Part shown: positions 36,481 to 44,753 of the stretch, piece after piece
How the letters are laid out: each line of letters starts with the position of its first letter
Position numbering within the stretch: the first letter of the stretch is position 1
Origin: Paenibacillus bovis
GTDB lineage: Bacteria; Bacillota; Bacilli; Paenibacillales; Paenibacillaceae
DNA length: 64,000 nucleotides
NCBI RefSeq assembly: GCF_001421015.2
Contig: NZ_CP013023.1
Span: 1,419,501 to 1,483,500 of the forward strand
Direction of reading: 5' to 3'
Made by a program: the position numbers and the translations under genes
Notes under the pieces: generated by a model
Told to the model about the DNA's origin: nothing
What the model saw: the letters and a program-made list of their open reading frames with translations, nothing else
The model's database searches: none

Positions 36481-37241
36481 AGCAGCCAGCAGAGCATCAC
36501 ACAGGAGAAACACAGCAGTCGGCAGGCTATACCGAACAGCCCGGACGGCAGATAGTTATTCCTGCTCACGGCACCGACGCGCGCAGCCGCTGGATTCGTG
36601 AGAGGCTGCCGGTATATCTGGTGATGGGCAGCATCAACTGTGCCCGTCCGCCGGAACAGGTGCTGATAGATGCTATCGCGGGAGGCACCACTTTTTTTCA
36701 GTATCGTGAAAAAGGAACAGGCGCGCTGACCGGCAGCGCTGCAGTAGAGCTGGCCCGGCAGCTGCAAAGTATATGCAGAGCGCAGGGAGTGCCCTTTATT
36801 GTCAATGACGATCTGGAGCTGGCTTTGCAATTGGATGCGGATGGAGTGCATATCGGTCAGGAGGATGCACCTGCTGCGCTAATTCGGCAGCAGCTAGGAC
36901 CGGACAAGATTGTTGGCGTATCTGCCCATTCCCTGGCAGAAGCCAAGCAGGCTATAGCGGATGGAGCCGATTATCTGGGTATCGGACCTGTCTATCCGAC
37001 CCGTTCCAAAGCAGATGCCGAGCCGGTACGCGGTACGGCGATCATTGAGCAGATTCGTGCAGCAGGCATAACCCTGCCGCTTGTCGGTATCGGAGGAATT
37101 GATGCTCGCAATGCAGCGCCTGTTCTGCAGGCTGGAGCGGATGGAGTAGCTGTTATTTCGGCTATTGCCGGAGCATTAGACAGCAGACTGGCTGCCGCTG
37201 AGCTGGCCGCTTTATTTGCCGGCGACAATATTTCCGAATAG
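36477..37241 (+). CDS. thiE: Thiamine phosphate synthase with N-terminal extension
   Basis: 254 residues, about 40 longer at the N-terminus than typical ThiE. It joins the thiazole and pyrimidine phosphates to thiamine phosphate. The TIM-barrel core has FFQYREKG, FIVNDDLELALQLDADGVHIGQ, GVSAHSLAEA, YLGIGPVYPTRSK and VGIGGIDARN, all expected binding loops. The first 40 residues (rich in Gln, His, Thr) lack a recognisable domain; the ATGA overlap with thiD supports the upstream start, but a later start cannot be excluded. Confidence 0.93.
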   Translation: MKQPAEHHTGETQQSAGYTEQPGRQIVIPAHGTDARSRWIRERLPVYLVMGSINCARPPEQVLIDAIAGGTTFFQYREKGTGALTGSAAVELARQLQSICRAQGVPFIVNDDLELALQLDADGVHIGQEDAPAALIRQQLGPDKIVGVSAHSLAEAKQAIADGADYLGIGPVYPTRSKADAEPVRGTAIIEQIRAAGITLPLVGIGGIDARNAAPVLQAGADGVAVISAIAGALDSRLAAAELAALFAGDNISE

Positions 37242-37268
37242 ACATAATCGGGATAAACCAAAATACGG

Positions 37269-37315
37269 ACGGTATTCGGCCATGCCTGCACAGGAAGCGC
37301 CGGATGCCGTTTTTT
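37269..37315 (+). terminator. Terminator of the thiMDE operon
   Basis: ACGGTATTCGGC (37269-37280) pairs, with two G-U pairs, with GCCGGATGCCGT (37299-37310), followed by six Ts. Confidence 0.85.
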
Positions 37316-37465
37316 GGCTATGCCCGGTTGTGGGAGAAACTCCTGACGACGCATTAGATACATGCTGCTGTTACGTTATGATTTGAGATGACTGCGACCT
37401 TTCCTTTACAATCTGGTATAGAACCAGCAACACGGATCAAGAGAAGCTGAGAAAGGAAGAGTCTA

Positions 37466-38746
37466 TTGCTAAAAGAACGGATCGATTATCTTTGCCACAA
37501 AAAGAATATGTCGCGCAAGGAACTGACGGATGGACTGGTGACCCAGGCGCATTTTTCCAATATTCTGGCTGGGCGTTATCCGCTGCCGGATGACCTGGCG
37601 GAAGCAATGGCTGAGCGGCTGGGCGTATTGCCAGGCTATTTGCTGCATGCCGACGATCAGGATGACCATGTATTACAGCGAGCAGAGCAGATTGTCGAGC
37701 AGCTATCGGTGCAGGCCTCAGCGCTTGAGGAGCAGCAGGTGAATGATCTGCCGGATCGGCATGATACGCTGACAGTAGAACTGACTACCGCCCTGATGAA
37801 AGCTACTTATTACCAGCAGCTGAATGATCAGGATGCCTATGCCTATTTGCATCAATCCTATCTGAACTTTTATCTGGAACGGTATGGTCGGCCGGATGAA
37901 GCCCTGCTGCCTTTGCCGCTGATGAAAGCAATGCTATTCTACAAAATCCAGTCTGCCCGCTCCCGGCAGCAGTATCACGATGTATTGGCGCAGACGGAGC
38001 GATGGCTGAATCTGCTGCCGGAGCAGGGAGAGACGTGGCTGACTGGCCAGCAGATTCGTATGGAAGCTTTTGTACATACCCGTCAGTTTGAACCGGCCAA
38101 GCAGACTTTTGAAAAAATAACTTCGTACATCTACGAGCAGCGGCTATTCCATCGCCTGTCCGGAATGTATGTACTGTACAGCGGATACTGCCATGTCATG
38201 CAGCAGCCTCAGGAAGCACTGATTGCCCTGTCGATGGCAGAAGCGCATCTGGTCTACGCCCAGCATCAGGGCGATACGCTGACTGCTATTATGAATAATC
38301 GTATTCTGATGCTTACGATGACCGGCGAGCTATCGCAGGCCGCGCAGGAAGTGGAGCGCTTTGGCAGTATAGTCGATCTGCAGCCGCCCGAGATGCGGCA
38401 GCAGATGGAGCCGGTGCTGCTCGTATACCGGTGCGAGATTGAGCTGGCTCGGCAGGATTGGGCTGCGCTGGTGCAGCGATTGGAGCAGCTGCGCACTCTG
38501 ACGCTGACCGAGGATCAGCAGATGGCTGTACGTTTTTATAGCAGTCAGCTGGCACTGGCTCATGGACAGGCAGATCAATTTATGGAAGAAGCGACAGCCT
38601 GTCTGCCGTATTTTGAGCAGATCCGTCAGCAGGATCGATTAAATATTCTGTATGAAAGTTTGGCAGTCGTGTCGGAAGAGCAGCGTCGCTACAAGGATGC
38701 AGCCTCGTACTACCGCAAACTGGTCTATCTGCTTCGCCATGCCTGA
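37466..38746 (+). CDS. HTH (XRE) regulator with TPR-like C-terminal domain
   Basis: 426 residues. Residues about 1-60 form an XRE-type HTH (KNMSRKELTDGLVTQAHFSNILAGRYPLP). The remaining 350 residues are all-helical with TPR-like repeats (for example ALIALSMAEAHLVYA, RRYKDAASYYRKLVYL), as in peptide-responsive RRNPP-type regulators such as PlcR and Rap. No small secreted signal-peptide gene was seen beside it. The start is TTG 37466, five bases after AAAGGAAGA; no ATG in frame gives an intact HTH. Target genes are unknown. Confidence 0.85.
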   Translation: MLKERIDYLCHKKNMSRKELTDGLVTQAHFSNILAGRYPLPDDLAEAMAERLGVLPGYLLHADDQDDHVLQRAEQIVEQLSVQASALEEQQVNDLPDRHDTLTVELTTALMKATYYQQLNDQDAYAYLHQSYLNFYLERYGRPDEALLPLPLMKAMLFYKIQSARSRQQYHDVLAQTERWLNLLPEQGETWLTGQQIRMEAFVHTRQFEPAKQTFEKITSYIYEQRLFHRLSGMYVLYSGYCHVMQQPQEALIALSMAEAHLVYAQHQGDTLTAIMNNRILMLTMTGELSQAAQEVERFGSIVDLQPPEMRQQMEPVLLVYRCEIELARQDWAALVQRLEQLRTLTLTEDQQMAVRFYSSQLALAHGQADQFMEEATACLPYFEQIRQQDRLNILYESLAVVSEEQRRYKDAASYYRKLVYLLRHA

Positions 38747-38949
38747 CAGAAGATTATAGACGTATCCATTATCCCGGAAAAATACAAATAAAGAGCGATT
38801 AATCGGAATTCAGGCGATAAAATAGACCTGGAAACAGCCTGTCTGCTGCAATATAATGCGGGAGATCGGTAGCTTCTGTCCGTGAATCCCTGCTTTTATT
38901 TGCGACAAGCGCCTTTATCCCACAAAAAAATCAAACCTGTATCGTATTT
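38747..38949. other. Intergenic gap
   Basis: Nothing recognised before the terminator at 38950; several short A/T-rich stretches and no supported small gene. Confidence 0.4.
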
Positions 38950-38975
38950 AAAGCAGGCCATGAGCCTGCTTTTTT
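38950..38975 (+). terminator. Terminator downstream of the HTH/TPR regulator
   Basis: AAAGCAGGC-CATGA-GCCTGCTTT followed by a T-run. It lies about 200 bases after the regulator stop. Confidence 0.85.
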
Positions 38976-39062
38976 GTATGTGCCGTCATGTATTGTGGCA
39001 CGATTCCGGTCTTTTTATAATAAAAACAGGAACATAATTACAAGCACAGGAGCGTGATAGAT

Positions 39063-39476
39063 ATGGGATTTTTTAAACGTAACAAAAAGCAGCAGGATGC
39101 ACTGGATCAGGCAGAACAGACATTGAACAAAGGAATCAGCGGATTGTTTGTCAAAAGCATTATCCCCAAAGAGCACCGTGACCAGATGAATGCAGGATTG
39201 CAATCTGCCCGCGATGCGCAGGCAGCAGCGCAGGGACATATCCCCGTCACCGCCATGGGTACAGTACTGACGATCCGGGATACCGGCAAACTGGTCAATT
39301 TTGATCCGATCGTCGTCATGACGCTGGATGTACTAGAAAATAGCGGAGCCCGCTATCAGAAGACGATGGAGACACTGGTACCCAAAATGCATATTCCCCG
39401 CCCAGGTGATCGAATCGGACTGGGCACGCATCCCTCCCGGCCATCCGAATGGATCTATATGGGACCGCTGTACTGA
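39063..39476 (+). CDS. Small cytoplasmic protein of unknown function, paralogous domain A
   Basis: 137 residues, no signal or membrane helix. The N-terminal 40 residues are basic and helical. The C-terminal 80 (GTVLTIRDTGKLVNFDPIVV, then IPRPGDRIGLGTHPSRPSEWIYM) look like a beta-rich domain. The next gene encodes a similar pattern (GLIERVQQTGTYINEQPQLELEVIV, then PGSIIPLLVSPKDPAKVGID), so the two genes are related. GGAG lies ten bases before ATG 39063; the upstream GTG at 39054 has no ribosome site. Role unknown. Confidence 0.7.
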   Translation: MGFFKRNKKQQDALDQAEQTLNKGISGLFVKSIIPKEHRDQMNAGLQSARDAQAAAQGHIPVTAMGTVLTIRDTGKLVNFDPIVVMTLDVLENSGARYQKTMETLVPKMHIPRPGDRIGLGTHPSRPSEWIYMGPLY

Positions 39477-39511
39477 TTATTGATATCCACATCAAAAAGG
39501 AGCGAAAAATA

Positions 39512-40312
39512 ATGGTAAAATTTCTGGTAACAACAGGTTCAATATGTCTAATGGCGGCTCTCTTTCTACCTTTATATGCGAATTTTCAGGGAGGGGGTGC
39601 ATACGAGGTTATCGACTCAGCCTGGTACCGTCCACTAATCTATACCGGCTTTGCGCTTGTATTTATTCCTTCTATTCTGGGTACCCTATTTAGCCTGCGT
39701 ACGGTCAAATCCGGTGAACCCGCAGTAGGATTGATTGAGCGTGTACAGCAGACCGGAACGTATATCAATGAACAGCCTCAACTGGAGCTCGAAGTCATCG
39801 TTACCCGTCACGGCCAGCAGCCTTACCCGGCCCGTACACGAGCTGTTATTCCACAGACAGCGCTCGCCCAGTTCCAGCCCGGCAGCATTATTCCACTGCT
39901 GGTCTCACCCAAAGATCCTGCCAAAGTCGGTATCGATCTACAGGGTCGGGTCTCTCAGACAGATGTACAGAATCTGCTGCATGAGCGAATGATGCAGCAG
40001 GGAGTGCCTCAGGATATTATGGAGATTGCGCAGCATGGCGAGCAGCTCTATGCCAAAGTGGTGGATGTGGTGCCTCTGGGCAGCTCCGCACCAGGCAAAG
40101 TCCGGCTGCAGCTGACATTATCGATTACAACCAATCAGGGAGACACCGTCACTGTAAATACACAAAAGGAAATTTTCGAGACCCAGCTTCCACAGGTACA
40201 GCAGGGTCATGTCATCCGGGTGATGTACTCAAAAGCTCATCCGTCCGAAGTGGCACTGGCTCTGCCGACAGGCGAAGAGGAGCTGCGCCGTGTATTTGGG
40301 CAAAATCAATAA
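39512..40312 (+). CDS. Membrane protein of unknown function, paralogous domain B
   Basis: 266 residues. Two N-terminal membrane helices (about 4-24 and 44-64), then two copies of a beta-rich domain at about 75-145 and 178-258 (VGLIERVQQTGTYINEQPQLELEVIVTR and YAKVVDVVPLGSSAPGKVRLQLTLSIT). Its repeats resemble the domain of the preceding gene, 35 bases upstream, so they probably form one operon. AAAGGAGCG precedes ATG 39512. I recognise no catalytic motif. Confidence 0.75.
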   Translation: MVKFLVTTGSICLMAALFLPLYANFQGGGAYEVIDSAWYRPLIYTGFALVFIPSILGTLFSLRTVKSGEPAVGLIERVQQTGTYINEQPQLELEVIVTRHGQQPYPARTRAVIPQTALAQFQPGSIIPLLVSPKDPAKVGIDLQGRVSQTDVQNLLHERMMQQGVPQDIMEIAQHGEQLYAKVVDVVPLGSSAPGKVRLQLTLSITTNQGDTVTVNTQKEIFETQLPQVQQGHVIRVMYSKAHPSEVALALPTGEEELRRVFGQNQ

Positions 40313-40360
40313 TTGGCGTCAGCTGTACGATTCGAGTGCAGCAGATGAACAGGATATATA

Positions 40361-40417
40361 ACAAAACAGCCAACCTGTACGGACGATCCGTTCAGATATG
40401 GCTGTTTTGTTATTGTT
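40361..40417 (+). terminator. Bidirectional terminator
   Basis: ACAAAACAGCCA (40361-40372) pairs with TGGCTGTTTTGT (40399-40410), with T-runs on both strands. It separates the convergent membrane-protein and DoxX genes. Confidence 0.8.
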
Positions 40418-40439
40418 TTTTATATGATTAGATATGCGA

Positions 40440-40967
40440 TCAGGCTGCTTTGTGTGTAGGGGCAGTCGGGCTGCCACCACGGTGATGATTATTTCTTTTG
40501 AACAGAGTAGCTCTCAGGTAAGGCAGTACCCAGTAGTCCAGTCCGATTTTACCGGCATTCGCGCCAGCGACGACGATAAAGATCTCTGCCAGCAGCAGGT
40601 ATGGGTTGGTGCTTACCGTACCCGAGAACAGGAAGGCAAAGTTCATTACCATGCCCATCAGGGCAGCGATAGTAGTGAACGTACCGAGGATCAATCCCAG
40701 ACCGACGAGGAATTCACCGATTGGTACAATAACATTGAACAGTCCCACATTCGGCAGTGCAAAATGCTGCAGAAATGCTCCCCAGCCTGCCTGGACGCTT
40801 GGATGTTCGCCGCCGGTGCTTGCGATAGCACCGGTCAGGAAGCCGGTAGCGTCGAATCCGCCGGTCAATTTGCCCCAGCCGCCTTCGATCCATTTGAATC
40901 CGATATACACGCGTACGATGGTTAACAACCACATTGCCACTTTGCTTTCTCTAAGCCATCTGTTCAT
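40440..40967 (-). CDS. DoxX-family membrane protein
   Basis: 175 residues, four membrane helices. DoxX features: RVYIGFKWIEGGWGKLTGGFD at the start, NVIVPIGEFLVGLGLILGTFT in the middle and LLAEIFIVVAGANAGKIGLDYWVLP near the end. Family members act in thiosulphate- or thiol-linked redox processes, but individual functions are usually unassigned. The ribosome site (AGGGGTG) is weak. Single gene. Confidence 0.85.
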   Translation of the reverse strand: MNRWLRESKVAMWLLTIVRVYIGFKWIEGGWGKLTGGFDATGFLTGAIASTGGEHPSVQAGWGAFLQHFALPNVGLFNVIVPIGEFLVGLGLILGTFTTIAALMGMVMNFAFLFSGTVSTNPYLLLAEIFIVVAGANAGKIGLDYWVLPYLRATLFKRNNHHRGGSPTAPTHKAA

Positions 40968-41409
40968 AATTGATGCACCCCTTAACTATAATATCAAGCC
41001 ATTTTGCTAATGCTGTGATGTCATGTGATGATTGTCTCTTTCATGGTTTTATCTTAAAACATTCCTAAATTTTAATATGTAACAAAAATCACAATCTAGT
41101 TTATTTTTTAATATTTTATGATTAAGCAGTTTAAACTGGAGCTTTTGTCTATATTGTCATATGCAAAATAGATATAGAGCGAGCTATCTTCGTAATACGG
41201 ATTGTGGACAGGAACGTTTTATCGTCTCCAAACGCTACCTGATTTTGAAAAATATGACCTTTATAGTTCTCCAGCAGCGGCAGCTATGTATATAATGAAT
41301 ACAGCAAAGACCCGAATGGCTTGTATACATAATGGAACTTATCCGGCATATTATGCGGACATAGCACAACAGCAGGCTGGCTGCTGTTCGTTATTCAGAG
41401 GAGGATATC
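40968..41409. other. Intergenic gap between divergent DoxX and yerB genes
   Basis: About 440 bases, very A/T-rich at 41060-41170. Presumably contains promoters for both genes; I could not pick a convincing -35/-10 pair or RNA structure. Confidence 0.4.
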
Positions 41410-42624
41410 ATGAAAATTTCCTGGTCGCCGTTGTTCAAAGGATTGATGCCGGTTATGCTCGGCATCAGCCTCACCGCCTGTCAGTCTGAAGAAGTCGCTG
41501 CTCCGCCGCCAACCGCTGTACCCGCCCCGGAAAAAGCAGAGCCTGCGCCGGAACCGGCAGTGCAGACACCTGTCTATACCGCGCCGCTCACCGGTCTTGC
41601 GGTAGAACAGCCAGATCTCGCGCGTCCGGTAGCCGTTATGATCAATAATGCGCCGGCTGCGCGTCCGCAGTCCGGTCTGGCCGAAGCGGATATGATCTAC
41701 GAGGTGCTGGCCGAGGGAGGCATTACCCGTCTGGTCGCTATTTACCAGAGCTATCACGGGGATGCTACAATCGGTCCGGTACGCAGTATTCGCCCCTACC
41801 TGATCACGTTGGGAGAGACGGTTAACGGACTGCTCGTACATGCAGGCGGCAGTACGGATGCCTATGCGATTTTGCAAAATGGAAACAAGGAACATCTCGA
41901 CGAAATTACCAATGCCAGCGCTCCATTCTGGCGCGATTCCAGCCGCAAGGCACCGCATAATCTGTACACCAATGAGCAAAAGCTGCGCAAAACAGCAGCG
42001 GACAAAGGATACACCGAGCAGGTTACCCTGCCTGTTTATCCCTTTCTGCCGGTTGAAGACAAAGCCCAATCGGCGAAGGCAGAGAGCAGTACCAACGTCG
42101 ACTCGTCATCGGTATCCGATGAGTCCGTCACCGCTGCAGCTGTATCCAGCGCGGAATCGGGTAGTTCGCCTGAGGCATCTTCCCCAGCTGTAGCGGATGC
42201 AAAGCAGGTAGATTCTATACAGCTCAAATACCTGCTCGACAGCTATACGGTCGGTTACACCTATGATGCAGCCAGTGGTCTGTATACCCGCAGTATGAAT
42301 AACAAGCCGCATATCGACCTGAACACCAAGCAGCCGCTCACCGCTGCCAATGTGATCGTACTGGGCGCTGATTACAAAGTGCTGGATGACGTTGGCCGTC
42401 TCAGCCTGAATCTGGATGCCGGCGGCGAAGCGCTGCTATTTCAGCAGGGACGAATGATTCGCGGCGAGTGGAGTCGTACCGAAGGCGATGTGATCCGTTT
42501 TCGCAGCGGCGGTCAGGAAACGCCGCTTGTTCCCGGTGTAACCTACTACAATATTGTGCCGAATCATCCTTCCTTTGACAGTCACCTCACAATTAATGGT
42601 GAAAAATTGGAGGAAAATGGATAA
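41410..42624 (+). CDS. yerB: YerB-type DUF3048 lipoprotein
   Basis: 404 residues. Lipobox (ISLTAC, Cys at about 24), a Pro/Ala/Glu linker, then the DUF3048 N-terminal domain (PLTGLAVEQPDLARPVAVMINNAPAARPQSGLAEADMIYEVLAEGGITRLVAIY, seen in parts) and C-terminal domain (YDAASGLYTRSMNNKPHIDL... VTYYNIVPNHPSF). A serine/alanine-rich insertion lies at about 215-262. The function of YerB is not established. The GAGGATATC ribosome site precedes ATG 41410. Confidence 0.9.
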   Translation: MKISWSPLFKGLMPVMLGISLTACQSEEVAAPPPTAVPAPEKAEPAPEPAVQTPVYTAPLTGLAVEQPDLARPVAVMINNAPAARPQSGLAEADMIYEVLAEGGITRLVAIYQSYHGDATIGPVRSIRPYLITLGETVNGLLVHAGGSTDAYAILQNGNKEHLDEITNASAPFWRDSSRKAPHNLYTNEQKLRKTAADKGYTEQVTLPVYPFLPVEDKAQSAKAESSTNVDSSSVSDESVTAAAVSSAESGSSPEASSPAVADAKQVDSIQLKYLLDSYTVGYTYDAASGLYTRSMNNKPHIDLNTKQPLTAANVIVLGADYKVLDDVGRLSLNLDAGGEALLFQQGRMIRGEWSRTEGDVIRFRSGGQETPLVPGVTYYNIVPNHPSFDSHLTINGEKLEENG

Positions 42625-42702
42625 AGTAAAGGCTTTCGGTGTAATGATATAAAGAAGTGCTGAAGTTTGTATGAGATTTGTAGATTATTTGTTAAGCTAT
42701 TC

Positions 42703-42732
42703 TTTACAAAACGGCACACGGATTGATAAGAT
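42703..42732 (+). promoter_or_regulatory. Candidate promoter upstream of ykaA/pit
   Basis: TTTACA (42703-42708) and TAAGAT (42727-42732) with an 18-base spacer. Its 3' end overlaps the palindrome at 42730-42748. Confidence 0.4.
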
Positions 42733-42748
42733 AACAAAGGTTGTTATC
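42730..42748. promoter_or_regulatory. Palindrome in the ykaA-pit promoter
   Basis: GATAACAA-AGG-TTGTTATC, perfect eight-base arms with a three-base centre, 71 bases before ykaA. It overlaps the candidate -10 box, so a bound repressor would block transcription. No regulator is assigned. Confidence 0.45.
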
Positions 42749-42819
42749 AAAGCCAGAATTGTGCTTAAAATGCGATTTTACGACATTTTTCGGCAAAATT
42801 TCGAAAAGGGGTTATAGGA

Positions 42820-43434
42820 ATGCGTATTAAAAAGAAGGATATCTTTTTTGAGACGCTGGAGAATATGGCGGATAGCCTGGTACAGGCTGCGGACTACTTC
42901 GCAGAACAGGTCGCAAGCCTTAAAGACATTCCACAGTTTACCAAAACGATGAAGGATTATGAAAACCAGTGCGATACGTATACCCATACGATTATCACCG
43001 AGTTGAATAAAACATTCATCACGCCGCTGGAGCGCGACGATATCATGCAACTCACCACCAAAATGGACGATGTACTGGATGGTCTGGAGGCTTGTGCTTC
43101 CCGCTTTGACATGTATCATCTGAACGAGCCGGACAAGTATATCAATGCCTTTGCAGAGATTCTGCGTGAGTGTGCCTATGAGATTCAAAAAGCGATCCAA
43201 CTGCTTTCCCAGAAAAAACTGCTGCCGATCCGCGAGCACTCGATCCGCCTAAATGATCTGGAAAACCAGGGCGATGATATCATGCGCAAATGTATCAAGG
43301 AACTGTTTGCTACCGTTACGGACCCTATCGAATTAATCAAACGCAAAGAAATCTATGAACGTCTGGAGAATACCACGGATTCTTGCGAAGACGTAGCCAA
43401 TATGCTGGAATCGATCATTATGAGCAATTCCTGA
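42820..43434 (+). CDS. ykaA: PhoU-like DUF47 protein, Pit accessory protein
   Basis: 204 residues, all-helical, cytoplasmic. DUF47/PhoU pattern: FFETLENMADSLVQAADYFAEQV, then YENQCDTYTHTIITELNKTFITPLERDDIMQL, and near the end a second acidic repeat (RLNDLENQGDDIM, RKEIYERLENTTDSCEDVAN). Acidic metal-binding E/D repeats match the family. DUF47 proteins are paired with Pit phosphate transporters and probably regulate them. The ribosome site is AAAGGGG with longer than usual spacing. Confidence 0.9.
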   Translation: MRIKKKDIFFETLENMADSLVQAADYFAEQVASLKDIPQFTKTMKDYENQCDTYTHTIITELNKTFITPLERDDIMQLTTKMDDVLDGLEACASRFDMYHLNEPDKYINAFAEILRECAYEIQKAIQLLSQKKLLPIREHSIRLNDLENQGDDIMRKCIKELFATVTDPIELIKRKEIYERLENTTDSCEDVANMLESIIMSNS

Positions 43435-43448
43435 TACCGGAAAGAAAC

Positions 43449-43485
43449 CGAACCGACATATAGACGAGCTGGTTCGTTTTTCTTT
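43449..43485 (+). terminator. Weak hairpin terminator or attenuator between ykaA and pit
   Basis: CGAACC (43449-43454) pairs with GGTTCG (43471-43476), followed by a T-rich tail (TTTTTCTTTT). Short and probably partial, so some read-through into pit is expected. Confidence 0.5.
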
Positions 43486-43581
43486 TGTCACCTGGCAGAA
43501 ACTGAGCTACTTTTAGGAACAGATTATTGATGCTAACAGAAGATTCGGATTTTGCCGCGATTGCAAAATCTTAAGATAATT

Positions 43582-43640
43582 AAGGAGGTAGTATCATACA
43601 GCTTCTCTGCCAATAGGAGTGGGGAGAAACCCTGTATGAT
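43582..43640 (+). promoter_or_regulatory. Structured leader of pit: Shine-Dalgarno separated from the start by a hairpin
   Basis: AAGGAGG (43582-43588) is strong but has no start codon at normal distance. Directly after it ATCATACAG (43593-43601) pairs with CTGTATGAT (43632-43640), with TTCTC/GAGAA inside. Folding removes 48 bases and leaves 4 + 8 bases between AAGGAGG and ATG 43649. The hairpin loop holds a second, weaker GGAG, which could instead serve an out-of-frame ATG at 43636 in the 3' arm. Confidence 0.55.
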
Positions 43641-43648
43641 GAACAACT

Positions 43649-44650
43649 ATGGTAGAAACCTCATTACTCGTGCTATGTATTGTCGTATTCCTGGCACTGG
43701 CGTTTGATTTTATCAACGGCTTCCATGATACGGCCAATGCGATTGCCACATCGGTGTCCACCCGGGCGCTGCCGCCGCGTACTGCCATTTTGATGGCTGC
43801 CGTGATGAACTTTCTCGGTGCGATTACCTTTACCGGCGTTGCCAAGACGATTGGCGGTAGTGTAGCCGATCCTGCCACACTGGAGAACGGGATACCGATC
43901 GTTATTGCGACACTGATCGCAGCAATTATCTGGAATCTCGCGACTTGGTGGTTCGGGATTCCATCTTCATCCTCCCATGCGCTGATCGGTGCACTGGCAG
44001 GAGCTGTTTTTGTCGGAGCAGGTTCGAGTTCGGTGAACTGGAGCGGATTTATCAAGATCGTTGAAGGTCTGTTGCTGTCTCCGCTGATCGCTTTTGTTAT
44101 TGGTTTTATCGTGATGTATATTCTGAAATGGATCTTCGCCAAGCGCAGCCCGCACTCGGTGAACAAAGGCTTCCGGACGATGCAGATTCTGACGGCAGCC
44201 CTGCAATCCTTTTCCCATGGTACGAATGATGCGCAAAAGGCAATGGGGATTATCACTTTTGCCCTCGTAGCGGCCAATGTCCAGGATCATCTGGAAGTTC
44301 CGCTCTGGGTCAAAATCTCTGCCGCTACTGCGATGGCACTCGGTACTTCTGTCGGTGGATGGAAAATCATCAAAACGATGGGGACCAAGATTTTCAAAAT
44401 CGAGCCGATTAACGGTTTTGCCGCTGATGCGACATCCGCAACCGTTATCTTCACGGCTACACTGACTCATTTGCCGGTAAGTACGACACATGCCGTCACT
44501 TCCGCAATTCTCGGTGTAGGTGCTGCCAAGCGCTTCCGCGAAGTAAAATGGGGACTCGCTGGCCGGATCGTGATTGCCTGGATCGTGACGATTCCGATTG
44601 CAGCAACACTGGCTGGTATCATTTACAAAGTCATGTTCGATCTGTTCTAA
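43649..44650 (+). CDS. pit: Low-affinity inorganic phosphate transporter, PiT family
   Basis: 333 residues, about ten membrane helices. Both PiT signature repeats are present: GFHDTANAIATSVSTRALPP near residue 24 and FSHGTNDAQKAMGI near 190. These carriers take up phosphate as a metal-phosphate complex with protons. A stop codon at 43640 in the same frame means ATG 43649 is the earliest possible start, and it has no ribosome site at normal spacing; see the leader entry. ykaA lies upstream, the usual accessory partner. Confidence 0.93.
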   Translation: MVETSLLVLCIVVFLALAFDFINGFHDTANAIATSVSTRALPPRTAILMAAVMNFLGAITFTGVAKTIGGSVADPATLENGIPIVIATLIAAIIWNLATWWFGIPSSSSHALIGALAGAVFVGAGSSSVNWSGFIKIVEGLLLSPLIAFVIGFIVMYILKWIFAKRSPHSVNKGFRTMQILTAALQSFSHGTNDAQKAMGIITFALVAANVQDHLEVPLWVKISAATAMALGTSVGGWKIIKTMGTKIFKIEPINGFAADATSATVIFTATLTHLPVSTTHAVTSAILGVGAAKRFREVKWGLAGRIVIAWIVTIPIAATLAGIIYKVMFDLF

Positions 44651-44680
44651 GCTTCTACACGCATATCCGTTTGAACGATT

Positions 44681-44710
44681 CCGCCGTTTCTTGCGAACGG
44701 CGGTTTTTTA
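44681..44710 (+). terminator. Terminator of the ykaA-pit transcript
   Basis: CCGCCGTT (44681-44688) pairs with AACGGCGG (44696-44703), followed by six Ts. It isolates corA from pit. Confidence 0.9.
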
Positions 44711-44753
44711 TGCGATTCTAGCCTTATCTGATTTCGAGAAAAGAGGATGAATT

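Noticed and set aside
41202..41489. 95-codon open frame overlapping yerB
   Set aside because: Out of frame with the well-supported lipoprotein gene and without a ribosome site.
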